From contig NC_012871.2 of NCBI RefSeq assembly GCF_000003195.3, positions 53,471,978 to 53,535,977 of the forward strand: DNA of 64,000 nucleotides. Reading direction: 5' to 3'. This document shows positions 40,887-51,064 of the stretch, piece after piece. The notes under the pieces were generated by a model. The model did no database searches and was not told the origin of the DNA. It was given only the letters and a program-made list of their open reading frames with translations. Within the stretch, counting starts at the first letter, position 1; the number at the start of each line of letters is the position of its first letter. Both the position numbers and the translations under genes were made by a program. Source of the DNA: Sorghum bicolor (lineage: Eukaryota > Streptophyta > Magnoliopsida > Poales > Poaceae).

Positions 40887-42475
40887 ATGGTTGTCTCTAA
40901 TAAAGGATATGTAAAGAATTTCTCATAGAGTACCCTGGGTATAATGTTGACACTGGAGCCAAAGTCACAGAGTGCTTCTGGGAAGTCCACCATGCCGATG
41001 GAGATCGGGATGACGGGGCGTCCTGGATCGCCTCTCTTGACCGGCAGATGGTCAGTAGAAAATTCAGTGACGGGGTTACTCCAATTACCTGCATCAAACG
41101 TGTCTACAAGATTTGCAGATTCTAATTCTTCCGGTTGTGATGGTATACCGGGGTTAGTAGTAGGAACAGCAGCAGCTATCTGATTTAACTGAGATTCAAT
41201 CATTTTATTAAAGCTAATTTGATTCTTGATGGCAGTAGAAAAATTATCCATTCTATTATTTATATTTTCTAGCATTTTATCATTAGATGCCAATTTCTTA
41301 GATAGGTTATCCATTAGCTTTCCTTGATTAGACACTAACTCTCTCAAAGGTGGAAAATTATTATTATTGTAAGAATTGTTACCTTGATAATTACCTGAGT
41401 AGTTAGGCCTCTGTTGATTCCAACCTTGATTTTGTTGAGGACGGTTGTAGTAGTAGTTGTTGTTGTTGTTGATGTAGTTCACATCCTCAAGTATCTCAGG
41501 GCAGTGGTTGCCTGAGTGTCCAGTGTCTCCACACTCCTCACAAGTCATGTGAGAGTCGTAGATGTGCATAACTTCTTTCTTGTCTCCAGCTTTATCATCG
41601 AGCTTCTTCATGAGCAGGTCTAGCTTTGCAGACAGCATGTCTACCTCCTTCAGCTGATGCATACCTCCACCTCTCTTGCGTGTCTGGGTCCTTTCTTCAT
41701 TCCAGCTTTGATTGGACGCCATCTTCTCCACAAGAGCTGTGGCTTGTGGTATAGTAAGTGATAAGAATGCTCCTCTAGCTGCAGCATCCATAGTCTCTCG
41801 GGCACTGTTGCTGAGCCCATGATAGAATGTCTGCATCAATAGCCAACTCTCCATTCCATGATGGGGACATTCTAGGATGTAGTCTTGAAAGCGCTCCCAT
41901 GCTTCTGGAACAGATTCATCATTTTGTTGCTGAAAACTTGTAATCTTCCCACGGAGAGCATTGGTCTTGCCCATGGGAAAGAACTTAGCCAGGAAGTTTG
42001 TTGAGCAGAGTGCCCACGTAGTATTCTTCTCCTTTGTAGCGTAGAACCACTGCTTCGCTCTTCCTAACAGTGAGAAAGGAAAGAGGCGAAGTAGTATAGC
42101 GTCTTTGGAAACTCCTGCTATGGTGAATGTGTTGCAAATCTCCAGGAAGTGTTGTAAATGAGCACTAGCATCTTCATGTGCCTTCCCACAGAACTGGTTG
42201 GATTGCACCATGTTGATAAGTCCAGGCTTGAGCTCAAAGTTGCCATCGATCTCTGCAGCAGGTCCAGTGCGGATGTTGTCCGTAGTGGGAGCTGAGAACT
42301 CGCGGATTGATTTGTTCGCCATGACTTCGAACTCTGAAGACAAGTTCCGGTGATCTTCTTGATTGGATGAAGCTTCTTCGTGAAGTGTTGATGATTTCTT
42401 TAGCTTGGCTCTCGTCTTCTTGAATAATGCTTCGGGATTGTCAACAAAATTTCCTGGAAGATGTCTTCTATTCAT
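40841..42475 (-). CDS. Element C gag with zinc knuckle, ending in PR1 active site
   Basis: 544 intact codons, ATG at 42475, about 135 nt after the primer site. A capsid-like gag domain spans about 75-255 (ELKPGLINMVQSNQF, SAHLQHFLEICNTF, RAKQWFYATKEKNTTW, YILECPHHGMESW, RGAFLSLTIPQATALVE). A zinc knuckle C312-X2-C315-X4-H320-X4-C325 binds RNA. An Asn-rich stretch (about 335-380) and a coiled-coil-like segment (KLMDNLSKKLASNDKMLENI) follow. The C-terminus has the first protease's active-site region, ALCDFGSSVN, with Asp504-Phe-Gly instead of D-T/S-G. It overlaps the next ORF by 46 nt in the -1 frame. The overlap may be a mutation or a recoding site; no classic slippery heptamer is evident. Confidence 0.88.
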   Translation of the reverse strand: MNRRHLPGNFVDNPEALFKKTRAKLKKSSTLHEEASSNQEDHRNLSSEFEVMANKSIREFSAPTTDNIRTGPAAEIDGNFELKPGLINMVQSNQFCGKAHEDASAHLQHFLEICNTFTIAGVSKDAILLRLFPFSLLGRAKQWFYATKEKNTTWALCSTNFLAKFFPMGKTNALRGKITSFQQQNDESVPEAWERFQDYILECPHHGMESWLLMQTFYHGLSNSARETMDAAARGAFLSLTIPQATALVEKMASNQSWNEERTQTRKRGGGMHQLKEVDMLSAKLDLLMKKLDDKAGDKKEVMHIYDSHMTCEECGDTGHSGNHCPEILEDVNYINNNNNYYYNRPQQNQGWNQQRPNYSGNYQGNNSYNNNNFPPLRELVSNQGKLMDNLSKKLASNDKMLENINNRMDNFSTAIKNQISFNKMIESQLNQIAAAVPTTNPGIPSQPEELESANLVDTFDAGNWSNPVTEFSTDHLPVKRGDPGRPVIPISIGMVDFPEALCDFGSSVNIIPRVLYEKFFTYPLLETTMCLQFADQTILFQKE

Positions 42476-42610
42476 ACATTCCCCTGCATAAGATAAAATA
42501 GAAAAATATCGGGGTAAAACTGTATGAGAGAATAGATAAGCTCAATCATATTAGTGATGCGAATGATAACTCAAAATCTTTTATTCCATTCCTGATTGGT
42601 AATCAACCTT

Positions 42611-42627
42611 CCCCGGCAACGGCGCCA
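42611..42627 (-). other. Element C primer-binding site (tRNA-Asp)
   Basis: Minus strand TGGCGCCGTTGCCGGGG, 8 nt inside the 5' LTR end, a full match to the tRNA-Asp 3'-end complement used by Athila elements. Confidence 0.9.
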
Positions 42628-42635
42628 AAAATGCT

Positions 42636-44267
42636 TGTTGGGTATTCTTAACATCATTACTAAAAGTAGACTAAGTTCTCTAAATCTAGCAACGGTGCCA
42701 AAAATGCCAAACCTATCCCTCACACCACTTAAGCCAAGTTGTCATCCCCAGCATGACATGGGAGACGCGGTATTGAAATATGCAATTGCTCTTCTAAATA
42801 AATAATTAATGGGATCTGCAAGCGCACAGATTAATACCGATGCAGCATTTTAACCGGGAAGTATTCCAGGTATCGTTATTTATATTTTTACCACTGGGAA
42901 GGGATTAGCAATCATCACTATTGATTACAGAATAGAATATGAGATTGAGCAACTATCATTGCATGTATAATTGAGAACATTATATCTAACTCTTCATACA
43001 GGGATAAGTGTCACATAAAAGATATATGAAATAATAATAGTGACAAGGATAACTAATCTGATCTAGCCACATAATAAATATGATAAGCACCTCAATTAGA
43101 TACTCTAGAAAGTCATTAGCATGGTATTAGAACGAACTACAAGAATATTCCCTAAGTTATTCTCAACTATATAGTCTAGCATATCATAGTTAGTGCAAGC
43201 ATACTTAGCAATCATTGCGAGACAAGACTACGCCCATGCATAGTGATATTAGCAAGGAATATGAGAAACATAGCAATCACTCCCCTGTAATAATGTTGCT
43301 CTGCCAGCCCAATACACGAGAGGGGGACTATATAAGAATCAATGAAGCTGTCACTATCACGAACTACCCCACGATCTGGCATATTGGGTACAATCGCAGA
43401 TAAATACGGTATAAGCACCACGCCTACACAATATCTATCATTTACCCATGGATCCGATGGATAAACGCTATACGATCCTAAGCATGTATATAGATCGTAT
43501 CTAACTAAGCTAAGTACATAACTATGATAAACTAAGAACAATATAATCTTGAATATAAGCAAGTAGAGCAAAGTCATAAGCAATATATTGAAGTAGAACA
43601 AAGTCATATTCATAATATTGAAGAACAAAGATAATTAGAAAGCAATTAGAAGCACAATTAGAGAATTACCAAGAATCCTCCTGACAGATCCGGAAACCAA
43701 TCGAAGATTGACTCCTTCTAGTTCTAATCCTATGTAGCTATGCTAATCTAGATATCTAATTGATGTGGTGGCTCTAATCTTGATCAGAGGCTTCTTCTCC
43801 CTTGATGGAACAATGAATTAGGGTTGAGAGGCTCTCTCCTCCAGGGGCCAGGGGGTCGGTTTTATAGTCCCTTCAAGTGAATATGGGCCCTTGGATCAAA
43901 CCGACATAGATTGTATGGTTTAGATTCATCCTTTAGGTCGGTGGAGATCTCCCGCAAAGCAGAGTCCTGATTGGACTCCAGAGGTGGGCGGCCGCCCAGG
44001 GTCTGGCCCCGTTTCGCCTCCGCTTCGGTCTCGTGGCTTCTGGAGTCTTCTAGATGTAAGATAATTGCGCAGCACGTTAATATCTTTACGTAATCCTGAC
44101 ATGTGGGCCTTTCTTCCATATTTCCTGATAACCCCCTGCAGAAATAGACAAACACCAAAACTCGTGGAATTCTGTCAGATAAAACCCTAAGTCTAGATCT
44201 TTATTTCATTTGGATCCTTTTCTTTATTTATTTGATAATTAAATTTGATACTTAAGGACCGTCAACA
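42636..44267 (-). repeat. Element C right (5') LTR
   Basis: 1632 bp. Compared with the left LTR it lacks 21 bp at about 43987-43990, removing one of the two U3 GC boxes (GGTGGGCGGCCGCCC remains). The deletion endpoints share TGGGCGG, suggesting slippage or recombination. The minus ORF 43628-43212 equals that of the left LTR. Confidence 0.92.
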
Positions 44268-44272
44268 CCATC

Positions 44273-45024
44273 CTCAATGTTTTATATGCCTGCTAAACCT
44301 GAAAATATTAATATGATAATTATAAAAGCTATCTGCTCTGTATTAAGTTTGCTCAAAACAAGTTAGACCCTTGTTGAGAGATTTATCATGCTCCTAAGAT
44401 CAAGACATTTTTTATTCAGAAAGATTCACTCTTCCGAAGTATTATTGCGTTAGAGGCATGGGCTATGCAAAAGTATAAGTATTTTGAGGAAATATAAAGG
44501 AGCAAGTGCTCGACAACCTCACAGAAAAAAATGGACAAGTGTCCGGCAGTAGAATTAGGGGTACCTCGGTATCCACCTGAAAAAAAGAAGAAGAAGAAAA
44601 TGATAACCCATGGTCCCTCTAATAGGCAATATGCCAGTAAGAGTTGAAAAGTTTTTAATTTCCAAAGTCTTTGATCTAAGAGTATGGCATTCTTTCTCCT
44701 CGGATCCTGTTTTGATCAGGCAATAAATGCAAGGTAAGCATGCTTGAGAATTTCTACAAAATTAAAACAGCCTCAGTGAGATATAAAAGATAATGAGTGA
44801 TCTGAGAGCACCTATGAGGATAAAGGTATGCTAAAATTCTTTTAAAAAATATACAAAAAACTCCAAGTGACAGGATTAAGAAGAAAGGATCTCTACTCTT
44901 GGCCATATATTTCCTGATTACGGTACACAGTGAATTTTTACAACACCCTGTAGGTATGAAAAGAATGCTTACAATGTTTTAACCCCAGATATTTTTCTTA
45001 ACCAAGCCTAAGTATGGGGGTATT
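44273..45024 (+). other. Element B 3' internal region, after element C
   Basis: AT-rich, no ORF. AAAAATGGACAAGTGTCCG (about 44526) is the complement of a landmark in the 3' regions of C and E. It ends with AGCCTAAGTATGGGGGTATT (45006-45025), the purine-rich tract of B next to its 3' LTR. Confidence 0.6.
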
Positions 45025-46253
45025 TGTTGATGGTTCTTAAGTATCAATTTTAATTATCAAATAAACAAGGGAAAGAACCAATATACAGATAACACCTAGA
45101 ATTAGGGTTTGATCTGACAGAATTACATAAGTTTTGTTGTTTATCTATTTCTACAGGGGGTTATGAGGAAATAAGGAAGAAAGGCCCACATGTCGGGTTT
45201 ACATAGAGATATTAACGTGCTGCACAATTTTCTATCATCTAGAAGACTCCAGAAGCCACGGGAACGAACGGGAGGCCGATCGGGCCCGAGGGCAGGGCGC
45301 CCGCCCTACCCCCCTGGGTGCCCGCCCTCCTCTGCTGGCCAATCAGCACGAGTCTCGCAGATCATGCTCCACCGACCTAAAGGATCAAGGAGAACCGTTC
45401 AATCAATGTCGGTTGGATCCGACGGCCCAGATTCATTTGTAAAGACTATATAAGCAAGGCCCCCAGGCCCCTAGAGAGGAGGAATCCAATTATTCATTAG
45501 CATATTTTCTAGAGATGATTCAGAGAGAGAGGTTCCTTAGGGTTCCCACCTCATCGGGCGTAGCATCCAATGTGGGAGTAGACTAGTCCTACTAGATTGA
45601 GAGAGATAGAGTGGAGGTGTAGATCGGAGGAAGCCCGGCCTGTCGGTGTCTAGTCCGAGGTTGTACTTGCGGGATCAAGTCTTCTAACCCAAGGCTTTCT
45701 CCTAGGATTCTTCAGTATTTCGACTTCTAAATTTTAGTAAGTTCTTTGTTTTATTGTTCTTTGGTTTATGAGTTTACTCTGATCTCTTTGCGTAGAGTTT
45801 AGAGTAATCATCTCTAGCGTAAACGTGGTGTTTGGGCTAGGATACTCATAGATATCTCGTGACTAGCTGGACCGTGGTAGTAGCGAGGAACGTGACATTT
45901 CCGAGTTACCTTTGTAGCTCATATCCTGTTAGTAGGATCGATAGGGTTTATAGGTGTGGGTCGAACATCCTCTGTGGTGTCTAGATTCCATGAGCCTCCC
46001 CAACAGAACAATAGATCATCCTTACCAAGGTTAGAATGAGAGTGCGGTTGTAATCTTCTCTATACATCACTCACATCGAGTCACATAGTTTGTAGCCTAA
46101 AGGTTAGTAGTAATAGACCGGGTTAGTCAGATGCACGCTTTCTCCTAGTGCTAAAAATATAAATACGATACTCTGGATAACATCCCGGGTGAAGTGCTCA
46201 CCGATATCCGTACGCTTGCGGATTAATTCTGATTGCATTACCAAATATCAACA
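45025..46253 (+). repeat. Element B 3' LTR
   Basis: 1229 bp, TGTTGATGGTTC...AATATCAACA. Same layout as the 5' LTR, TATA (ACTATATAAGC) at about 45444. Followed by ACAAC (46254-46258), the aged duplication. Confidence 0.9.
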
Positions 46254-46258
46254 ACAAC

Positions 46259-46999
46259 CACCAAGAGTAACAAGAAAACCGCAACTAGAACGATCCCCAA
46301 GTGCCACTAGATGCAATCACTCAAGCATACGCACTTGGAATCACTCCCAATCTCACAAAGATGAATAATCTATGAAGGAGATGAGTGAGAGGAGTTTGAG
46401 GCTCACGAGAATGTCTAATAGTCAAGAATGCCAAGAGAATGAGCCCTAAGCTGGCCAACAACTATTTATAAGCCCCTCAAACAAATAGAGCCGTTGGCTC
46501 TTTTCACTTGGCAAAACTCGGGGTCACCAAACGCTCTACATGAGGCACTAGACGCTGGAACAGAGTGTCCGGTGCTCCAAAAGCAGCCACATCTCAGCTC
46601 TTGGAACACTGCGCGTCGATCTCTAATGGTAACCTGCACCGGTCTTAAACACAGAGAGGTCTGCAAAACGCGTAGGCCAGCGGACGCACACCACCGGATG
46701 CTCCCTGAGCATCCGGTGCTTCTAGTCAAACACACCGGCCGAAGTCAGATAGCACCGGACGCATGAACAGGAGCTACCCTGCGTCCAGTGCTCACCGTCC
46801 GGTGCTTAACCCTAGCACCACAGCACACCGGACGCACAGCCTCTACGTCCGGTGCCTCAACGGCCAGCGTCTGGTGAGTGGTTCTTAGCGAGAAACACTC
46901 CCGCGACTTCTCCAAACTTCCCACCGGTGCAATAGAAAAAATATGCACTTCATTTTCTCAAAAAGCGCTGAATCATTTTCTATGAAAGAGTTAAGTTAG
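46259..46999. mobile_element. Repeat D, right part
   Basis: Resumes the sequence cut at 28717 (CACCAAGAGTAACAAG...) and runs to the start of element E. A CACCGGACGC/GCGTCCGGTG motif family recurs at least six times in both orientations (46680-46870), including the palindrome CACCGGATGC...GCATCCGGTG. The GC-rich ORFs 46466-46766 arise from these motifs and are not genes. Confidence 0.6.
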
Positions 47000-48367
47000 T
47001 GTTGACACTTGCTAACACCACTTGAATACTAGGTTGTCATCCCCAGCGTGGCACTAGAGTGTACTATGGTATTTATATGCACACAGATAAATCCGCAAGT
47101 GCACGGATACCTTTGTAGCTTTTACCCGGTTAAAGGTTTTATCGTATCCACAGGGAAATGGGAGAACTGATCTATGCTCTAACTTAACCTAGATAGATGG
47201 GTAAGTGTAAATAGGAAAGATGGTAGAATTGAATAAGAACAATATTAAAGGTAAGATAACAATGGGTGATAATAGGGGAATAGAGAGTAGAGCAATCTAA
47301 TATATGGACGATGGTAGGAGAATAGAGAGGATAACTATGGTTTCTCTACTTCAAAGGGGTATGTCTATGTCTGGGATGAACCACGTGATAAGAATACACC
47401 ACAAAGGATGCTTATCCATAGGCCGATAAACCCTACCAATCCTACTAACGAGAGGTGGACTATAGGGGACCAACGTAACTGTCACCTACGCGGCCTACCA
47501 CACGATCCGGCTAGACAGGGGATATCCACAAGTAATCTAGGTCTAAGCACCACGCTTACACCTATACTACAACTCTAACCTATAGGGTCCTATAGATTAA
47601 AAGTACTCAAAAGAGTTGTGAACCAGAACATACATAGATAGTAATTACATAACGAAATAGAAGTAGATTACCAGAGTCATCCCATGAGCATGCTTGATTA
47701 GAACTTGATCATGGCGAAGTACAACCGGAGGAAGAACCGACAGGCCGGCCTCTCCTCCAATCCTCCCTCGCTCTCCATCTCGCTACTATCTAGATCTACC
47801 CTAGTTTAGAGATGAGAGGAGAGCTCTCATCTCCAAACCCTAGCTTTTGCTCTGTCTATGTAGAGGAAAGGTTATCCTTCGAGGGCACCTCTCAACTCTA
47901 CAATGAACTTGTTCTCCTCCAGGGGCCAGGTGGTCTGCTTATATAGTCCCCTCAAGTGAATCTTGGTCGTCGGATCAAACCGACATTGATTGAACAGTTA
48001 TCCTTGATCCTTTAGGTCGGTGGAGCGTAATCCACGAGACGGGTCCTAATTGGACTCTAACTCAGGGTGGGCGCCCTAGGAGGGAGGGCGAGCACCCTGC
48101 CCCCGGGCCCGATCGCCTTCCCGTTCGTTCCCGTGGCTTCTAGAGTCTTCTAGATGATAGAAAATTGCGCGGCACATTAATATCTCTATGTAAACCCGAC
48201 ATGTGCGCCTTTCCTCCATATTTCTTGATAACCCCCTGCAGAAATAGACAAACACCAAAACTCATGGAATTCTGTCAGATAAAACCCTAAGTCTGGGTGT
48301 TGGTCTCATTTGGATCCTTTTCTTTATTTATTTGATGATTAAATTTGATACTTAAGGACCGTCAACA
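47000..48367 (-). repeat. Element E 3' LTR
   Basis: TGTTGACACTTGC...GGACCGTCAACA on the plus strand. On the minus strand the U3 carries GC boxes (about 48066-48105), CCAATTAGGAC and TATATAAGC (about 47945-47937). The R/U5 half differs from both the B and C types. Confidence 0.82.
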
Positions 48368-51064
48368 ACTCCCCCAAGCTTACCTCTTGCTTGTCCCTGA
48401 GCAAGGATGGACTCAAGAGTTTCTGCAGTGGTTTCATGTCTTAAAAGGTACACATGCATTCAAACAAGATCCCATCTCTAGGTTAGGGTAAACTGTTAAG
48501 ATTTAAACTTACTCATTTTACCTTTCACCATGGGGCTTGTAACCATCACTTGTATCTTGAGCAGTTAAAAGATAGAACAGTCTAGTCAAGCGCCATGTCT
48601 CTTATTCTTGATTAGCTATAGCTCTGGAGTTTTTGTAGATTTTCAAAATAAAACTCAGAGATTCCTTGTATGACTCTCTCAAATCTCTCTTTTGTGGTAT
48701 TTCTGGATCCTTTCCAAGGCAGTAATGGTATATGCCTTCTCTCAAAGTATGTAGTATTTGCGGTATAAGGTATAGTAACATTGCCTTCTCTCTCACCCTA
48801 CTCTAATAAGGCTTTGATATCTGGAGCTCATAGGTGGGAGATAAAGTATACATACTTACAAGACATTCATTGCATAGTCCAACCATGGATCCAGAGAAAC
48901 AAGTCAATAAGTCAAATCAAGATGTGCATGTGTGGTGAAAGAATGGTGTATGGTGATAATGGTGAAAACAATGGTGAAAGTCTAATTCTACTTTTGCTCT
49001 TTTGAGGAGATACATACCTTTCTTGCACTTGAAGCTTTTTGAGGGGAATGAGATGCTCTATATTTTCTTTTTCTTTTCTCTCAGGTGGGTATCTTGTACC
49101 CCTAATTCTACTGTCGGACACTTGTCCATTTTTACCTATCGTCTCACTTTTTCTTTCCTTCGAGGTTCCGGGCACTTGCCCCTTTTTATTTTCTCGTATT
49201 CACTTTTTTTTCAGAGCACTCACCCTCCTAGAATGTAGCAAGGGGTAGTAACCAAAATATCTTGAGCATTTATTTCACGGGGAATAGCAGGGATAGAATA
49301 ATATTTTTGGCTATTCTCTCCTGGATAGGAGTAGAATAATTTTGGGTGAATCTAGAGATGGAAATGAGTGGATGTATGTGGATGCGTACTTCTGGAGTAG
49401 AAGCAGCATGTATGAGTGAACGTGCAAGTGAATCTTGATTTTAACCGTATGACAAGCTCCTAAGGGTCTACACAGCTTGAACACACTCAATGCTCATAAG
49501 CAGTAAAAAGTAAATGTATGGTTCATAGTCTAATAAGAATGTATATATGGCTGTGGTAGGATTTTAAGCTCTCATCATACAGGAACTCATCATGCAACAT
49601 TTTAAAGATTTTCAAAGATAAAATTCTCCAGAATTCTAGCATCTCTAGGAACAGATAAACCGCAGCTCAACCTTCCCATATCATATCCGTTAACGACTTA
49701 GACTTTAGATCAAGTACTCTTCCCACAAGTTCAAGTTTAGAGCAAATCTTAATTCATAACAGTCATGCCTAAACTTGAGAGAGAATTCAATTTTGAGAAC
49801 TAGTCATGGCAGAGCAACTATTCATCATTTCCATGTGAGAGCTTATCATGAGGGTTCATAGCAAACTTTATTTATTTATTTAGCAAACTAAGCATAGATA
49901 TATATAAGCATAAAATCTTTATTTGGGTTTTTATGATTATGTATCTTTTTATTATTTGAGTAAAGTATAAACGCGAGTAGAAACACTTAGCTGGATAAAT
50001 GGGGGTGCTCTCCCCCAAGCTGGATTTTGACGTAATTTCTTCTGATGTAGCTAGCAGGTGGCGGAGGTGTATTTGAATGTCGGCAGCACCCTGACAGCGA
50101 TTAGGATATCCTCCGTCTCCTAGTCTTCTTTGATCCTTGAATTCTTTGGAGCTCAAATAGACAACAAAGCTTTGTGGAACTGGTTAAGTGTTAGCATAAA
50201 ATCTCTTTGCCTTTATCATGTTGAGCTTCCTCTAATAAATATTACTCTCTTTGGTAGGATCATAAATTTATTTTTATATTTTCATTTTTATAGGATAGGA
50301 ATATTTTTGGTTTTACGCCACCACAGTGAATGTACCTATGGGTTTTATGCCACGAGCATACTTCACGTGGGGCTTACTGTTTTTAACATTTTTAATTTCT
50401 TTTCAAGATAGCATGATTAACTAACAAGCCATTTAAGGAAAGTAAATAATTTAAGGAAAAGGGAATGAAGGATAAATATGGATAACTACCGATTTTACCT
50501 TTCGGCGAGGGTTCAATGTTTTAAGTCTTCTGAACAAGACTTCTCACCGTGTTCATTCTTCAAGTGCGTCATTTGATTCAGGTGTGGACCTTGACGTCTG
50601 CACCTCTTGATACGGTGTCACCCATGTTCTTCGTTTGCGTAGCAGTTTGAAGTGCGGCGTTGGCAGTATCTTGCTCAGTGTGTTTGTGCTCGTAGATCCA
50701 GGTTCTTCACTTGGTGGAGTCTAGGAGTTGTAAAACTCCTCCATGTTTTGCTCGAAGTGTACCTGCTCATAGAGACAAGGCAGAGATTAAGTGCATGGGC
50801 CCTGTTGGTGGAAAACACCAATAGAACCAAAAGTGTATTTGTTCTTCTTTAACCTTAAGCATAGTGAGCAAGACAAAGTTGATGGGTGATAAGTTCACGA
50901 GTGTAACATTTAAAACATTTGTCAAATCAGATCGCTCAACCTATGGAAAGATAATCTATCTATGTATATGTCTTTTTCATTATATCTCTCAAAGATTGAA
51001 TGTGCAACATTTTAGCTCATATGATTAGGAGTGTGGGATCATGGAGGTAGTACTAGGAACAAAG
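48368..51064 (-). other. Element E internal region, non-coding
   Basis: Contains the terminal polypurine tract, the C/T-rich run (about 49040-49210), the TCTACACAGCTTGA landmark (49469) and an internal polypurine-like tract (minus AGCTTGGGGGAGAGCACCCC, about 50019-50000). ORFs in it (50130-50411, 50652-50852 and others) are not conserved in A, C or G. Confidence 0.65.
51060..51064. other. Left flank of element F (candidate target duplication CAAAG)
   Basis: CAAAG precedes the LTR terminus at 51065. The matching copy would lie beyond the window. Confidence 0.35.

Larger units (their letters stand above)
35986..44267 (-). mobile_element. Element C: young non-autonomous gag-PR-PR element (Athila-like)
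   Basis: 8282 bp, minus orientation, perfect CCATC duplication. 3' LTR 35986-37639, polypurine tract, 3' internal region, tandem protease ORF 40886-39834, gag ORF 42475-40841, primer site 42627-42611, 5' LTR 42636-44267. RT, RNase H and integrase are wholly absent. LTRs differ by only about 7-8 substitutions plus two indels by eye. That would be roughly 0.2 My at the commonly used grass rate of 1.3e-8 per site per year, so it moved recently although it encodes no polymerase. The U3 ends and primer site match those of B-type elements, which could supply RT and integrase in trans. Confidence 0.92.
28718..46253 (+). mobile_element. Element B: Athila-lineage Gypsy retrotransposon with an accessory ORF, carrying element C
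   Basis: 5' LTR 28718-29945, Asp-tRNA primer site at 29954, gag-PR-RT-RNase H-integrase 30069-34450, accessory ORF 34826-35455, 3' internal region, polypurine stretch, 3' LTR 45025-46253, and a 5-bp duplication GCAAC/ACAAC. About 9.25 kb without the 8.3-kb element C nested at 35986-44267. The RT wording (CIDYRKLNKATKKDHFPLPF, LDGYSGYHQIP) and primer site indicate the Athila branch of Ty3/Gypsy. The first 470 bp of the LTRs differ at about 19 sites (eye count), so B is clearly older than C. Multiple stops and frameshifts, and a changed RT active site, make it defective. Confidence 0.88.
47000..51064 (-). mobile_element. Element E: non-autonomous Athila-like derivative lacking gag and PR, cut by element F
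   Basis: Minus orientation. 3' LTR 47000-48367 (1368 bp), polypurine tract CTCCCCCAAGCTTACC right after it, 3' internal region 48382-50480 colinear with C, a short unique stretch, then 50690-51050, which is the complement of G at 60720-61075. Element F interrupts at 51065. Neither protease domain is present, although the sequences flanking them in G are, so E is a further deletion derivative. Its 5' LTR lies outside the window. Confidence 0.75.

Noticed and set aside
46466..46948. ORFs over repeat D
   Set aside because: They are produced by the palindromic GC motifs in both directions and have no recognisable domain.
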